DNA of 41,165 nucleotides, from assembly GCA_963579025.1 (NCBI GenBank), contig CAUZFZ010000095.1, positions 1-41,165 on the forward strand. The letters run 5' to 3'. The position numbers were made by a program, and so were the translations under genes. Position 1 is the first letter of the stretch; each line of letters opens with the position of its first letter. Under the pieces are notes generated by a model. It was not told the DNA's origin and did no database searches. It saw nothing but the letters and a program-made list of their open reading frames with translations. This stretch comes from CAUZFZ01 sp963579025. Its GTDB lineage: Bacteria; Planctomycetota; Planctomycetia; Planctomycetales; Planctomycetaceae. Shown here one piece after another: positions 9,549 to 18,910 of this stretch.

Positions 9549-11720
9549 CTATCGAACTTCAAGAAATTCGGCGCTGTTGAACAGAGCCCAGCAGAGTTCC
9601 TGGAGACTGGCGTTGTCGATCAGGTCTTTGGACAGTTGCCGTTCACTGTGATTGGGCGGGCGGCCCAGTGTGCGTTGCCAGGCCTCGACGATTTGGCTGT
9701 CTGGCTCAACCACCGAATGCTCAATTCGTTCCGCCAGCCTGTCTGCCTGCCGCAGCACGAATGAGTCATTCATCAGGGCCAGTGCCTGTAATGGTGTCAC
9801 GCTTCGACGGCGCGACGGACTCATCACGGATGGTGCCGGGCAATCGAGCGCATCCAGCAACGGATCGCGTCCCGTGTTGATCTTCATCCGGTAAATCGTT
9901 CGCCGATTGAATTGCGGCTCGCCGGTGTCGGTCAGGTGGTAGTAGTACGTGTTATTTCGCGTGGTAGTGAATGCCTGGAAGCTGGGGCCGCCCAGTCGTG
10001 GATTCAGCTCACCGCTGATCACCAGCATTGCGTCACGGACTGTCTCGGCATCCAGCCGTTGCGGAGCGAACCGCCAGAGCAGTCGGTTGTCCGCATCAAC
10101 TCGGGCGGCCGATGGATTGAACGCCGACGATTGTTGCCATGTGCGAGAGGCTAGAATCCGACGATGCAGGGACTTCAGTGACCAGCCCTCTTCCATGAAC
10201 TGAGCCGCCAGCCAGTCGAGTAATCGCGGGTGGCTCGGTTGACTGCCGTTGGCGCCGAAATCGCTCGGCGTGTCGACGGGGCCGGTCCCGAAGTGATGCT
10301 GCCAGACACGGTTCACGATCACGCGTGCCGTCAGGGGGTTGCCGGAATCCGTGACCCAGTTTGCAAACGTCAACCGTCGTTGCCCCTCAGGAGTCTTCGT
10401 CGAGAGGTGCAGGTCCGAGGCAATCTGTCTGATCGCGGAGAGTCCCGCGGGCTCCACTGCTTCGCCGGGCTGACGAATGTCGCCTCGCTCAAATATCACG
10501 GTGGCTGCTGGTTGCCGCCGGAACCCGATGAAGGCTTGCGGAGCCAGCTTTGTATCCGTTTTCGTCGCCTGGAACTCTCGCAGTTCATCCGGTGTCAGCA
10601 GCGGTCGCGCGGCGCGGCTGCGTCCATCCGCCTGGTAGACACCCTCAAACACGGCCTTCATGCGGTAGTAGTCCGCCTGCGGGATCGGGTCGAACTTATG
10701 GTCATGGCAGCGGGCACAGTTGACGGTCAGGCCGAGGAATACCTGTGATGCCGTCGCAACCATCTCTTCGAGCTGAACTTCGCGGGCTCGCAGTTTTTCC
10801 ACGGGACTCGCGGAAACAGCCGCGGCATGATCCCACGGACCGGCTACCAGAAATCCGGTGGCAGCCATGCTGTCCCGAGTCACGTTCGGCACCGCATCTC
10901 CGGCAAGTTGCTCCCGCACGAACTGATCGTACGGCTTATCGGCATTCAGGCTGCGAACCACGTAATCGCGATATGGCCAGGCATGCGGTCGTGGCGCGTC
11001 ATCTTCAAAGCCGTTGCTCTCGCTGAAGCGTGCCACATCGAGCCAGTGCTGAGCCCACCGCTCTCCGTAATGCGGTGAGGCAAGGTAGCGTTCGACGAGC
11101 CTCGGCCAGGCATCCGGCCTGTCGTCCTGAACAAAGTCATGAATCTCGCCGGACGATGGTGGCAGGCCAAGCAGATCAAACTTCAAACGTCGAATCAGCT
11201 CGCGGCGCGTGGCCGGCGGTGAGAATCCAAATCCGTCTTCACGCAAACGTCGCACGACAAACGCGTCAATAGCCGACTCAGGTTGGGCATCGCCCTCATC
11301 ACGCAGAACAGGAGGCTGCGGTTTGCTGATCGTGATGAGTGACCACAAATATGGCAGCGTCACTCCGTCCGGCCAGCGGGCGCCAGTTTTGATCCACTGG
11401 CGCAGGATCTCGACTTCCCGCGTGCTGAGTGGCTCACCCTTTTTCGGCATCAATGGTCGCTCGCCGTCATGCATCGTGACTGCGTCGATCAGCGGGCTGG
11501 CATCAGGATTTCCGGCCACGACGTGTTCCAGCTCACGCAGTGTGTCGGGCGTCGACAACGACAACCCGCCTTCTGACTTGCCGGTCTTGTGACATTGCAG
11601 GCAGCGTCGCTCAAAGATCGGAGCGACGTCTCGCAGGAAATCCACGCCATCGCCCGCATTTGCTGCAGGGGCAACAGTGACCAGGACCAGCACAGGCACG
11701 AAATGAAGTAACGGTCGCAT
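9549..11720 (-). CDS. PSD1 / DUF1549 / DUF1553 cytochrome-c-type protein
   Basis: 723 aa with an N-terminal Sec signal (about 1-22, hydrophobic, cut near ANAG). A planctomycete cytochrome c domain follows, with haem motif CLQCH at 40-44 and a distal Met candidate in PLMPKKGEPLS. DUF1549 comes next (IDAFVVRRLREDG, then LLGLPPSSGEI, HYGERWAQHWLDVARFSES), including a second CxxCH in NCARCHDHKFDPI. The C-terminal third is DUF1553 (NPLTARVIVNRVWQHHFGTG, QPSHPRLLDWLAAQF, TPLQALALMNDSFV). Its length of about 720 aa is on the short side for the family, which often runs 800-1100 aa. Role unknown; thought to be a periplasmic or surface haem protein. The usual DUF1501 partner is not adjacent. No Shine-Dalgarno is seen at the start. 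Confidence 0.9.
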   Translation of the reverse strand: MRPLLHFVPVLVLVTVAPAANAGDGVDFLRDVAPIFERRCLQCHKTGKSEGGLSLSTPDTLRELEHVVAGNPDASPLIDAVTMHDGERPLMPKKGEPLSTREVEILRQWIKTGARWPDGVTLPYLWSLITISKPQPPVLRDEGDAQPESAIDAFVVRRLREDGFGFSPPATRRELIRRLKFDLLGLPPSSGEIHDFVQDDRPDAWPRLVERYLASPHYGERWAQHWLDVARFSESNGFEDDAPRPHAWPYRDYVVRSLNADKPYDQFVREQLAGDAVPNVTRDSMAATGFLVAGPWDHAAAVSASPVEKLRAREVQLEEMVATASQVFLGLTVNCARCHDHKFDPIPQADYYRMKAVFEGVYQADGRSRAARPLLTPDELREFQATKTDTKLAPQAFIGFRRQPAATVIFERGDIRQPGEAVEPAGLSAIRQIASDLHLSTKTPEGQRRLTFANWVTDSGNPLTARVIVNRVWQHHFGTGPVDTPSDFGANGSQPSHPRLLDWLAAQFMEEGWSLKSLHRRILASRTWQQSSAFNPSAARVDADNRLLWRFAPQRLDAETVRDAMLVISGELNPRLGGPSFQAFTTTRNNTYYYHLTDTGEPQFNRRTIYRMKINTGRDPLLDALDCPAPSVMSPSRRRSVTPLQALALMNDSFVLRQADRLAERIEHSVVEPDSQIVEAWQRTLGRPPNHSERQLSKDLIDNASLQELCWALFNSAEFLEVR

Positions 11721-11844
11721 AGGCGATTCTTATTCACACCGGCCGTGTAAATGTCAACACACTCGACTGCACAAGGCTCACTCCGCAGCCGCGCAGCCTG
11801 TTACCCAATGGCGGCCTGAAGTATCCGACGGTAGCTTCTGTCGT

Positions 11845-11863
11845 CGAAGTCGTGAGACTTTGG
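11845..11863. repeat. Short palindromic repeat, GCGA-loop family (copy 2)
   Basis: CGAAGTC (11845-11851), GTGA loop, then GACTTTGG (11856-11863), followed by CCGCG. It shares core and flank with the element at 26312-26331, with one loop change. It lies in the gap between the divergent PSD1 and RNA helicase genes. A GTG inside it could be read as an upstream start of the helicase frame, which is one reason to prefer the later start. Confidence 0.6.
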
Positions 11864-11917
11864 CCGCGTCGCTCTGACTTCAGCAACTCGCACGAAATCG
11901 CCGGTAAGGACCAAACT

Positions 11918-13141
11918 GTGACTGAGACTGAGTTCGATAAATTCAAACTGCTGAAGCCCATTCGGAAGGCGATTGCGGCCGAGCAGTATCGGACCCCGAC
12001 TCCGATTCAGGCCCAGGCGATTCCGAAGATCATGGTGGGTCGCGACGTCGTGGGCGTCGCCCAGACCGGCACCGGCAAGACCGCCGCGTTTGCGCTCCCA
12101 ATTCTGCACAGCCTCGGCAAGAAGCGACAGCGGCAGGTGCCGAGTGCTCCGCGCGTGCTTGTTCTTGCGCCCACCCGGGAACTGGCGGCTCAGATTTCCG
12201 AGCAGTTCGAGACCTACGGCAAGCATATGAATATCCGGCTGACCACCGTTTACGGAGGTGTCAGCCAGCAGCCTCAGGTTCGAGCACTCAAGAAAGGCGT
12301 TCAGATTCTGGTTGCGACGCCCGGTCGTCTGCTTGATCTGCTGGAGCAGGAGCAGGTCGATCTGGATCGGCTGGAGGTCTTCGTGCTCGACGAAGCCGAC
12401 CGGATGCTGGACATGGGCTTTCTGCCGGATCTACGAAAAATCATTCCGCACCTGCCCGACCGTCGCCAGTCGCTGTTCTTCTCGGCCACGATGCCCGGCG
12501 AGATTCAGGAACTTGTCGAAAGTCTGTTACACAAACCAGTGCGAATCGACGTCACGCCGGCCGACGCGATTTCATCCACGATCGAGACGATCGACCAGCG
12601 CGTGATGTTCGTCGAGTTCCGTAAGAAGCCGGCGCTGGTCACGCATATCCTCAAGCGACGCGAGACCGGCAGCGTGCTGGTGTTCACTCGCACAAAGCAT
12701 GGAGCCCGACGACTGTCGAAGCTGTTGAAGGAACGCGAGATCAACGCGGACGCTCTGCACGGAGACCGGACTCAGAACGCGCGCACGCGAATCCTCAAGG
12801 AATTCCGCAAGGGAAACATCACCGTGCTGGTCGCGACCGATGTGGCGGCGCGAGGGATCGACGTCAACCGCATCACGCACGTGATTAACTATGACCTGCC
12901 CAATGAACCCGACGTCTACGTACACCGCATCGGGCGAACTGGTCGCGCCGGAGTCGAAGGCATGGCGCTGTCGTTCTGCCAGCACGAGGACCTCGATAAT
13001 CTGCGAGCCATCGAGCAGGTGACCCAGCGGAAGCTCGAAGTCGATGCCAATCACCCATACCACGTTCCAGGTCTGGAAAACCGGTACGCCTCAGGCCCGG
13101 ACGTGGAATCAGACGCGGACGTGGAAGACGGCACTGTTTAA
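11918..13141 (+). CDS. DEAD-box ATP-dependent RNA helicase, RhlE-like
   Basis: 407 aa from GTG 11918, chosen because AAGGA lies 8 nt upstream and the longer frame starts inside a palindromic repeat. All DEAD-box motifs are present in order: aromatic and Q motif (FDKF..., TPTPIQAQAIP), Walker A AQTGTGKT at 48-55, PTREL, GG, TPGR, DEAD in VLDEADRMLDMGF, SAT, then in domain 2 VFTRTKHGARRL, TDVAARGID and HRIGRTGRAG. It unwinds short RNA duplexes using ATP; RhlE-type enzymes act in ribosome assembly and RNA decay. The C-terminal tail is short and acidic (DVESDADVEDGTV), unlike the basic tails of many RhlE proteins. The amidohydrolase gene starts 13 nt after the stop, so the two are probably cotranscribed. 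Confidence 0.93.
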   Translation: MTETEFDKFKLLKPIRKAIAAEQYRTPTPIQAQAIPKIMVGRDVVGVAQTGTGKTAAFALPILHSLGKKRQRQVPSAPRVLVLAPTRELAAQISEQFETYGKHMNIRLTTVYGGVSQQPQVRALKKGVQILVATPGRLLDLLEQEQVDLDRLEVFVLDEADRMLDMGFLPDLRKIIPHLPDRRQSLFFSATMPGEIQELVESLLHKPVRIDVTPADAISSTIETIDQRVMFVEFRKKPALVTHILKRRETGSVLVFTRTKHGARRLSKLLKEREINADALHGDRTQNARTRILKEFRKGNITVLVATDVAARGIDVNRITHVINYDLPNEPDVYVHRIGRTGRAGVEGMALSFCQHEDLDNLRAIEQVTQRKLEVDANHPYHVPGLENRYASGPDVESDADVEDGTV

Positions 13142-13154
13142 CCGGATCAACATC

Positions 13155-14513
13155 ATGAGCGAACGCGAGACCCTGAAGCGGAGAGTGTGCGAGGCAATTG
13201 ATGCCCGTCGCGAAGACATCGTGAGTGTCGGTGAGTCGATCATGGACGCGCCGGAACTCGGCTTTAAAGAGCACCGGACAGCCAGCCGTGTCCAGCAGCA
13301 GTTTGATGACCTGGGATTACCACACGAGGACGGTCTGGCCATCACGGGTGTGAAGGCCGTGCTGCGTGGATCCCGACCCGGCCCGACCCTCGCCCTGATG
13401 GGTGAACTTGATGCGCTTCAGGTGCCGGATCATCCACGGGCCGATCCTGAAACGGGTGCGGCGCACGCGTGTGGACACAACGCTCAGATTGCCGGTCTGA
13501 TGGGAGCTGCGATGGGACTCACGGCCGATGGCGTGGCCGAAAACCTGGCTGGCAACGTCGTGTTCTTCGCCGTTCCCGCCGAGGAGTATGTCGAGATCGA
13601 TTATCGACTGGGCCTTGTCCGTGAAGGCAAGACCTCGTTCCTGACTGGCAAGCAGGAACTGATCAATCTCGGCCAGTTTGACGACATCGACATGGCCGTG
13701 ATGATTCACTCGACAAGCCCGGAAGTCAGTGAAGGCCAGATGGGTGTCGGTGCCTCATCGAATGGCTTCGTGGCCAAGAACATCCGCTTTCTGGGTCGAG
13801 CGTCACATGCAGGCGGGTTTCCGGAACGCGGCGTCAACGCGCTGAACGCGGCCCAACTGGCTCTGAGCGCGATCAATGCTCAACGCGAGACCTTCAAAGA
13901 CGAAGATTGCGTGCGCGTGCATCCGATCATCACGAAGGGTGGCGATCTGGTGAACATTGTCCCCGCCGAGGTCACCATGGAGACCTATGTACGAGGGAAA
14001 ACGGCGGACGCCATTCTGGATGCTTCGGCCAAAGTCGATCGAGCATTGCGTGGAGCCGCTGTCGCGATGGGCTGTCGCGTTGAAATCGAAACCGTGCCCG
14101 GAAACCTGCCGCTGCGTAACGACGCTCGACTGACCGAGCTGTTCAAGGACGCTGCGGGGCAGGTGCTTGGTGCAGATGGATACCGCGACTACCCGCATGG
14201 TGGTGGATCAACTGACGCCGGCGACCTGAGCCAGATCATGCCAGTCCTGCATCCCATGATGACGGGAGCGGCGGGGGCCCATCACCAGGTCAACTGGTGC
14301 ATCGCCGACCACGACGCGGGCTACGTCGCTCCGGCCAAAACACTGGCCATGATGGCCGTCGACCTGCTCGCCAATGATGCGTCCGAAGCCAAAGCCGTGC
14401 TTGAGCAACACACGGCCGCCATGTCCAAAGACGAATACCTCGGACGACAGCAATCTGTGTTCGGCACGGAGAAGTTCGACGGCGCAGCACTTGTCGGTAG
14501 TGCAGAGAGTTGA
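13155..14513 (+). CDS. M20 family metal-dependent amidohydrolase (M20D / AbgB-like)
   Basis: 452 aa from ATG 13155; the longer open frame overlaps the helicase gene and has no support. The family is dizinc amidohydrolases that cleave amide bonds of N-acyl or aminobenzoyl amino acids. Visible motifs are GELDAL, the metal-binding HACGHN (His104, Cys106, His108), PAEEY with Glu143/Glu144 as base and ligand, the dimerisation-domain SHAGGFPERGVNALNA, and a late DAGDLSQIMPVLHP. The Cys in HACGHN and the overall pattern point to the M20D subgroup (AbgB, amino-acid amidohydrolases) more than to peptidase T or ArgE. Cytoplasmic, no signal peptide. Substrate cannot be assigned. It lies 13 nt behind the RNA helicase gene and its stop is 15 nt from that of a convergent response regulator. 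Confidence 0.88.
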   Translation: MSERETLKRRVCEAIDARREDIVSVGESIMDAPELGFKEHRTASRVQQQFDDLGLPHEDGLAITGVKAVLRGSRPGPTLALMGELDALQVPDHPRADPETGAAHACGHNAQIAGLMGAAMGLTADGVAENLAGNVVFFAVPAEEYVEIDYRLGLVREGKTSFLTGKQELINLGQFDDIDMAVMIHSTSPEVSEGQMGVGASSNGFVAKNIRFLGRASHAGGFPERGVNALNAAQLALSAINAQRETFKDEDCVRVHPIITKGGDLVNIVPAEVTMETYVRGKTADAILDASAKVDRALRGAAVAMGCRVEIETVPGNLPLRNDARLTELFKDAAGQVLGADGYRDYPHGGGSTDAGDLSQIMPVLHPMMTGAAGAHHQVNWCIADHDAGYVAPAKTLAMMAVDLLANDASEAKAVLEQHTAAMSKDEYLGRQQSVFGTEKFDGAALVGSAES

Positions 14514-14528
14514 CAACTTCGAGTCGTG

Positions 14529-15443
14529 TCAGTCGTCGAAGATGCTCTCATTCTCTGGTGGGGAAACGCGCTTGATGAGGGTGACTTCGTTGCCGGTCGC
14601 GTTGAAGTTGACTTCATCCATGAAGGACCTCATCAGCAGCACGCCGCGTCCGCTGGGGCGTTCCAGGAAATCCGGTTCCGTCGCGTCTGGCAGTGTCGAC
14701 GGGTCAAAGCCGGGCCCTTCATCTCGCACGATGAACCGGGCCTCAGTCGCGTTCAGGCGCACGTCCACGTGCAGCCGCCGTCGCATGTAGGGAACCAGAC
14801 CAGCACGTTCTCTCGCGAGTTTTTCATAGGCCTGATGGTCTTCGTCGCGTAGTTCCGAGCTGACCTCCAGGTTCCCGTGATACATACCATTCAGAAGTGC
14901 TTCTTCCAAAGCGATGCCGATCCGCAGACGATCGTTTTCCGGGAAGGCTCTCATCGCGCCGAGCATCTCGCGGAGCCTCTGCACCATCGCGTGTACGAGC
15001 GCCGTGTCGTTGGGCAATTCGTAGGTCGTTTCCGATTTGACGATGCGAGCCTGCAGCCGTGTCTGGCCGTGATCGACACTCGTCGCCTCGAAGACACGTT
15101 CCAGCGTGGAAATCAGATCATCGCCAACCCGGCGTTTCGTGACATAACCGGCCGCACCACGCCGAAACGCCTCCACTGCCAGTTCTTCACTGCCCTGAGC
15201 GGTCATCAGGACGACTGGGATCAGTGGGTAGTCCGCCTTAATGGCTTCCACCAGTTCAAGCCCGTTCAACTCGGGCATATGCAGGTCCGTCAGTACGATG
15301 TCCGGCATATCGAGTTCGATACGCTGCAAACCGTCGCGTCCATCCTCGGCATAGACAACTTCATACTCACCGGTTCGGGTGAGGAGTCCGCCCACGAGGC
15401 GACGGTCGACCTGAGAGTCGTCAACGACAAGTACTGTCCGCAT
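14529..15443 (-). CDS. Response regulator with RsbW-like ATPase output domain
   Basis: 304 aa from ATG 15443. Residues 1-120 form a receiver domain: VLVVDDSQ with acidic pair, phosphoacceptor Asp53 in VLTDLHMPELNG, Thr in LMTAQG, Lys in VTKRRVG. Residues about 150-304 form a GHKL ATPase with N-box EALLNGMYHGN, G1 DEGPGFDP and G2 GRGVLLMRSFMDEV. There is no HisKA dimerisation domain, so this resembles the anti-sigma serine kinases (RsbW/SpoIIAB) more than a histidine kinase. An inserted charged stretch (residues about 200-225) separates the N-box from the G1 motif. Its role is probably signal output by protein phosphorylation or partner binding under receiver control. The hybrid kinase gene lies 125 nt upstream on the same strand, so the pair may be cotranscribed. 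Confidence 0.85.
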   Translation of the reverse strand: MRTVLVVDDSQVDRRLVGGLLTRTGEYEVVYAEDGRDGLQRIELDMPDIVLTDLHMPELNGLELVEAIKADYPLIPVVLMTAQGSEELAVEAFRRGAAGYVTKRRVGDDLISTLERVFEATSVDHGQTRLQARIVKSETTYELPNDTALVHAMVQRLREMLGAMRAFPENDRLRIGIALEEALLNGMYHGNLEVSSELRDEDHQAYEKLARERAGLVPYMRRRLHVDVRLNATEARFIVRDEGPGFDPSTLPDATEPDFLERPSGRGVLLMRSFMDEVNFNATGNEVTLIKRVSPPENESIFDD

Positions 15444-15568
15444 AAGTAGTCCGCCTGCGGAAGAAAGACATGGAGTTCGACATTCAGACAAGTCGGTTCG
15501 CTCGAAACCGCGAATCACTTGCCTGCGTTCGCCCGAAGACGGAACCAGGAATCAAAAAATGATGATAG

Positions 15569-18500
15569 TCAGCCGGGGATCCGTCCGGTATCCACGAATG
15601 ACTGAAACTGCTCCTCGACGACACGTGTGGCTTTTTCAAGCTCCGACAACCGAGACTGAACATCGTCAAGTCGGCCTTCCCGACTCGCCACTTCGCATTC
15701 GTAGGCCAGGTCGTAGGCGTCGTCGATTCCGAACGTCCGAAAGCTGGCCTTGATCGTGTGAGCCATCCGCTGTGCTGTCTTCTGATCTTCCTCAACAAGG
15801 GCTTTCCGGAGTCCGCCGAGCACGATTCCAGATTCTTCTTTGAACGCGTCGATGACGTCGCGCAGCAGGTCGAGGTCTCCCTGTACGATCTTGATCGAAA
15901 CCGGCCAGTCCACGGCGTATGGAATTGTCGCGTCCATCGGCGACTCACTTTCGATAGCGTCATCTGACGATTCTGGCGGATCCTGCGTAACGATGATTTG
16001 CCCCGGCTCGGCCGGGACCTGGCCTGCCATCGCTTCCAGCAACCGCCACGCACGGACGGGTTTGGAGACGTAGTCATCCATTCCTGCTTCGAGGCACAGT
16101 TCCCGGTCGCCCTTCATCGCGTGTGCCGTCATGGCGATGATTGGCAGGTGCCCGCCTGACTCCTGTTCCGACTCGCGGATGCGGCGCGTCGCCTCGAGTC
16201 CATCCATCTCAGGCATTTGAATGTCCATCAGCACGAGCTGGTATTCACGCTGACCCACCAGTTCCAGTGCTTCCAGACCATTGCTGGCAATAGTGACCTC
16301 GTGGCCCCACCTGTTCAGCAATGCAAGAGCCAGACGCTGATTCACGACGCTGTCTTCAACCAGCAGAATATGCAGCTTCGGGAGCTGTACGTCGCTTTCT
16401 GCATTGCCACTTGCGCCGACCGACTCCTCGACTCCGTCGACACTCAAGGCAGCGACGATCGCATCGTACAACTCAGATTGTTTAACTGGCTTGTGCAAAT
16501 ATGAATTGACGCCCAGATCGCGGCTGCGCTGGACTTCGCCCGGGCGTTCCGCGGAAGTCAGCATGAGAATAACGGCATCCGCAAGCTGTTCATCGTCGCG
16601 CAACGCAGCGGCCAGATCGAATCCATCGCGCCCTGGCATGTTGACATCACTGAGGACCAGTTCGAACGGCCTGCCTGAGGCTCGAGCAGCACGCAGTTGT
16701 TCGAGTGCCGCGTCAACTCCGGCAACGGTCGTGACTTCCATCTGCCAGTTGGCAAGCATCTCGTCCAGGATCATGCGGTTGGTCGCGTTATCGTCCACGA
16801 CCAGCACGCGACTCCCCTGCACGATTCGAGGACGCGGCTTCTCCACTGGTTGATCAGACACGGTGAACTGCGCGGTGAAGTGAAATGTGCTGCCGCTGCC
16901 CAGATCGCTCTCCGCCCAGATTGTGCCCTGCATCATCGAGACCAGTCGCGAGCAGATCGTTAGCCCCAGTCCGGTCCCACCATACCTTCGCGTTGTCGAT
17001 GTGTCGGCCTGCTCAAAGGCCTGGAATACCCTTCTCAGCTTGGGAGGAGCGATTCCAATTCCGGTGTCCATCACGGCAAAGTGCAACAGGACTCGATGAT
17101 CACTCTGGTCTTCGACGTCCACGTGCAGAACCACCTCGCCCAACTCCGTAAACTTGATCGCATTACCAACCAGGTTGACGATGATCTGCCTCAAGCGGGA
17201 TCCGTCTCCAATCAGATCGTCGGGCACGGTTGGATCGATGTGACAAGCCAGTTCGAGTTCCTCACGCTGCGCTCGCACCGCCAGCGACTTCAGCGTGTCA
17301 CCCAGAGTGTCGCGCAGATGGAACGGCGTCGTGTCCAGTTCGAATTTGCCCGCTTCAATTTTTGAGAAATCCAGAATGTCATTGATCAGAGCCAGCAGTG
17401 ACTCGCCCGAATCGTGCACCATGGTCAGATACTCACGCTGCGACGGGGCGAGTTCCTGATCCAGTACCAGTTCGGTCATGCCAAGAACGGCATTCATGGG
17501 AGTCCGAATCTCGTGGCTCATGTTGGCCAGGAAATCACTCTTGGCCCGATTCGCAGCTTCCGCGGCCTCTTTGGACTCACGTAACTGCCGTTCGGCTTCT
17601 TTGCGGTTGGTGATGTCGTGTATGAACGCGCTGAAGATGTACGAGTCGCCCTGACGAATTGGTGAGATCGTAATTTCCATCGGAAACTCGCGACCGGTTC
17701 GGTGCAGTGCGACGCGTTCGAGTCTCCGTTTCAGCATGTTGCTCTTGCCCGTACGCAGAAACCGCTGCAGGTCCGCGTCGAATTCGACACGGTCGTTCTC
17801 TGGAAGAAGCAGGTCGGGAACCGACTGGCCAAGGGCCTCCTCACGGTGCCAGCCGAACGTCAGTTCTGCCTGCGGATTCCAGTCGATGATCGTGCATTCG
17901 TCGTCCATCGCAATAAAGGCATCCAGTGCCGTATCAACGATCAGCCGGTTAAGCCGTTCGCTGCGCCGCAGCGCGATCTCGGCCTCTTTGCGTTCCGTGA
18001 TGTCACGGGAAATCCCGAACGTGCCGACGACGTTCTGCTCGTTGTCAAACATCGGCAACTTACTCGTCGACACCCAGGTCGTATGACCATCCGGCCAGGT
18101 TTCGCGTTCTTCCTTGTCGAGGATCGGCTGCCCGGACTCCATCAGGCGCCGCTCGTCTTCCAGGGCCGGAGTCGCATGTTCCTCGGCAAAGAAATCGTGA
18201 TCCGTCTTACCGACCATGTCGTCCGGATTATCCAGCCCGACCCAGTTAGCCATCGCATGGCTGACACGCAGAAAGCGACTTTCTCGATCCTTGAAGTACA
18301 CGTTGTCGGGCAGACTCTTGAGCAGCGAATGCAGCAGGTACCGCTCGCGTTCCAGATCGCGCAACAGAGCCTGCCGCTCGATCGCGTAACGAATCGAGTG
18401 TTCCAGCCGGGTGACGTCATAGACATCTTTGGCGATGTAATCCGTGGCGCCGGATTCGAGTGCCCTCTGATCAATCGCCGGATCGGCCTGACCCGTGAGA

Positions 18501-18751
18501 ATGATGATCGGGGCGCGACATCCCGCATCGCGTGCTTTACTGAGAACTTCGATGCCATCATCCGGGCCCAGCCGGTAGTCCAGCAGGTAGAGGTCATGCT
18601 GGCCGCTCAGGATGCCGGCAAGTCCATCGGCTGCCTCGCTGGCCCAATCGAGTTCGACTGCTCGCCCACTGATCGACGTCAGGAGTTCGCGCGTGATGAC
18701 GAACGTGTGTTCGTCGTCGTCGATCAGCAGAATGCGCAGGGGCGAAGACAT
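15569..18751 (-). CDS. Hybrid sensor histidine kinase, REC-PAS-PAS-HisKA-HATPase-REC-REC-HPt
   Basis: 1060 aa from ATG 18751, where the first receiver domain begins cleanly; the longer frame adds an unrelated 46 residues. Order: REC1 (1-120, acceptor Asp58, Lys108), PAS1 (about 142-260), PAS2 (about 268-390), HisKA with His413 in NMSHEIRTPMN, HATPase with NLVGNAIKF, DTGIGI and GTGLGL (to about 630), REC2 (648-770, Asp702), REC3 (793-910, Asp843), and a C-terminal HPt with His998 in AHTIKASFRTFG. All phosphotransfer residues are present, so a complete internal phosphorelay is possible. There is no membrane segment or periplasmic sensor: input is cytoplasmic, through REC1 and the PAS domains. 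The probable partner is the REC-ATPase protein encoded next downstream. Confidence 0.93.
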   Translation of the reverse strand: MSSPLRILLIDDDEHTFVITRELLTSISGRAVELDWASEAADGLAGILSGQHDLYLLDYRLGPDDGIEVLSKARDAGCRAPIIILTGQADPAIDQRALESGATDYIAKDVYDVTRLEHSIRYAIERQALLRDLERERYLLHSLLKSLPDNVYFKDRESRFLRVSHAMANWVGLDNPDDMVGKTDHDFFAEEHATPALEDERRLMESGQPILDKEERETWPDGHTTWVSTSKLPMFDNEQNVVGTFGISRDITERKEAEIALRRSERLNRLIVDTALDAFIAMDDECTIIDWNPQAELTFGWHREEALGQSVPDLLLPENDRVEFDADLQRFLRTGKSNMLKRRLERVALHRTGREFPMEITISPIRQGDSYIFSAFIHDITNRKEAERQLRESKEAAEAANRAKSDFLANMSHEIRTPMNAVLGMTELVLDQELAPSQREYLTMVHDSGESLLALINDILDFSKIEAGKFELDTTPFHLRDTLGDTLKSLAVRAQREELELACHIDPTVPDDLIGDGSRLRQIIVNLVGNAIKFTELGEVVLHVDVEDQSDHRVLLHFAVMDTGIGIAPPKLRRVFQAFEQADTSTTRRYGGTGLGLTICSRLVSMMQGTIWAESDLGSGSTFHFTAQFTVSDQPVEKPRPRIVQGSRVLVVDDNATNRMILDEMLANWQMEVTTVAGVDAALEQLRAARASGRPFELVLSDVNMPGRDGFDLAAALRDDEQLADAVILMLTSAERPGEVQRSRDLGVNSYLHKPVKQSELYDAIVAALSVDGVEESVGASGNAESDVQLPKLHILLVEDSVVNQRLALALLNRWGHEVTIASNGLEALELVGQREYQLVLMDIQMPEMDGLEATRRIRESEQESGGHLPIIAMTAHAMKGDRELCLEAGMDDYVSKPVRAWRLLEAMAGQVPAEPGQIIVTQDPPESSDDAIESESPMDATIPYAVDWPVSIKIVQGDLDLLRDVIDAFKEESGIVLGGLRKALVEEDQKTAQRMAHTIKASFRTFGIDDAYDLAYECEVASREGRLDDVQSRLSELEKATRVVEEQFQSFVDTGRIPG

Positions 18752-18910
18752 CAACCATTCCGTGTCAGCGATGCCAGGACGGCGGGTGCGAAAGCGTATG
18801 AACAGGAAGAGTATCAGACCAGACGGCAGAAGTTGATACTCGTCTGTCCGTCGTGTCGCCGACGGGATTGAGCACGCCTGACGCACCACGCAAATCGATG
18901 CCGCCTGCGA

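Noticed and set aside
11852..11917. Longer RNA helicase start at GTG 11852
   Set aside because: The codon lies inside a dispersed palindromic repeat and lacks a ribosome site; GTG 11918 has AAGGA at proper distance.
13044..13154. Longer M20 amidohydrolase start at 13044
   Set aside because: Would overlap the helicase coding end and add residues unlike the family; ATG 13155 begins at the family N-terminus.
17702..18871. 389-codon plus-strand open frame
   Set aside because: Antisense to the hybrid kinase, whose domains are unambiguous.
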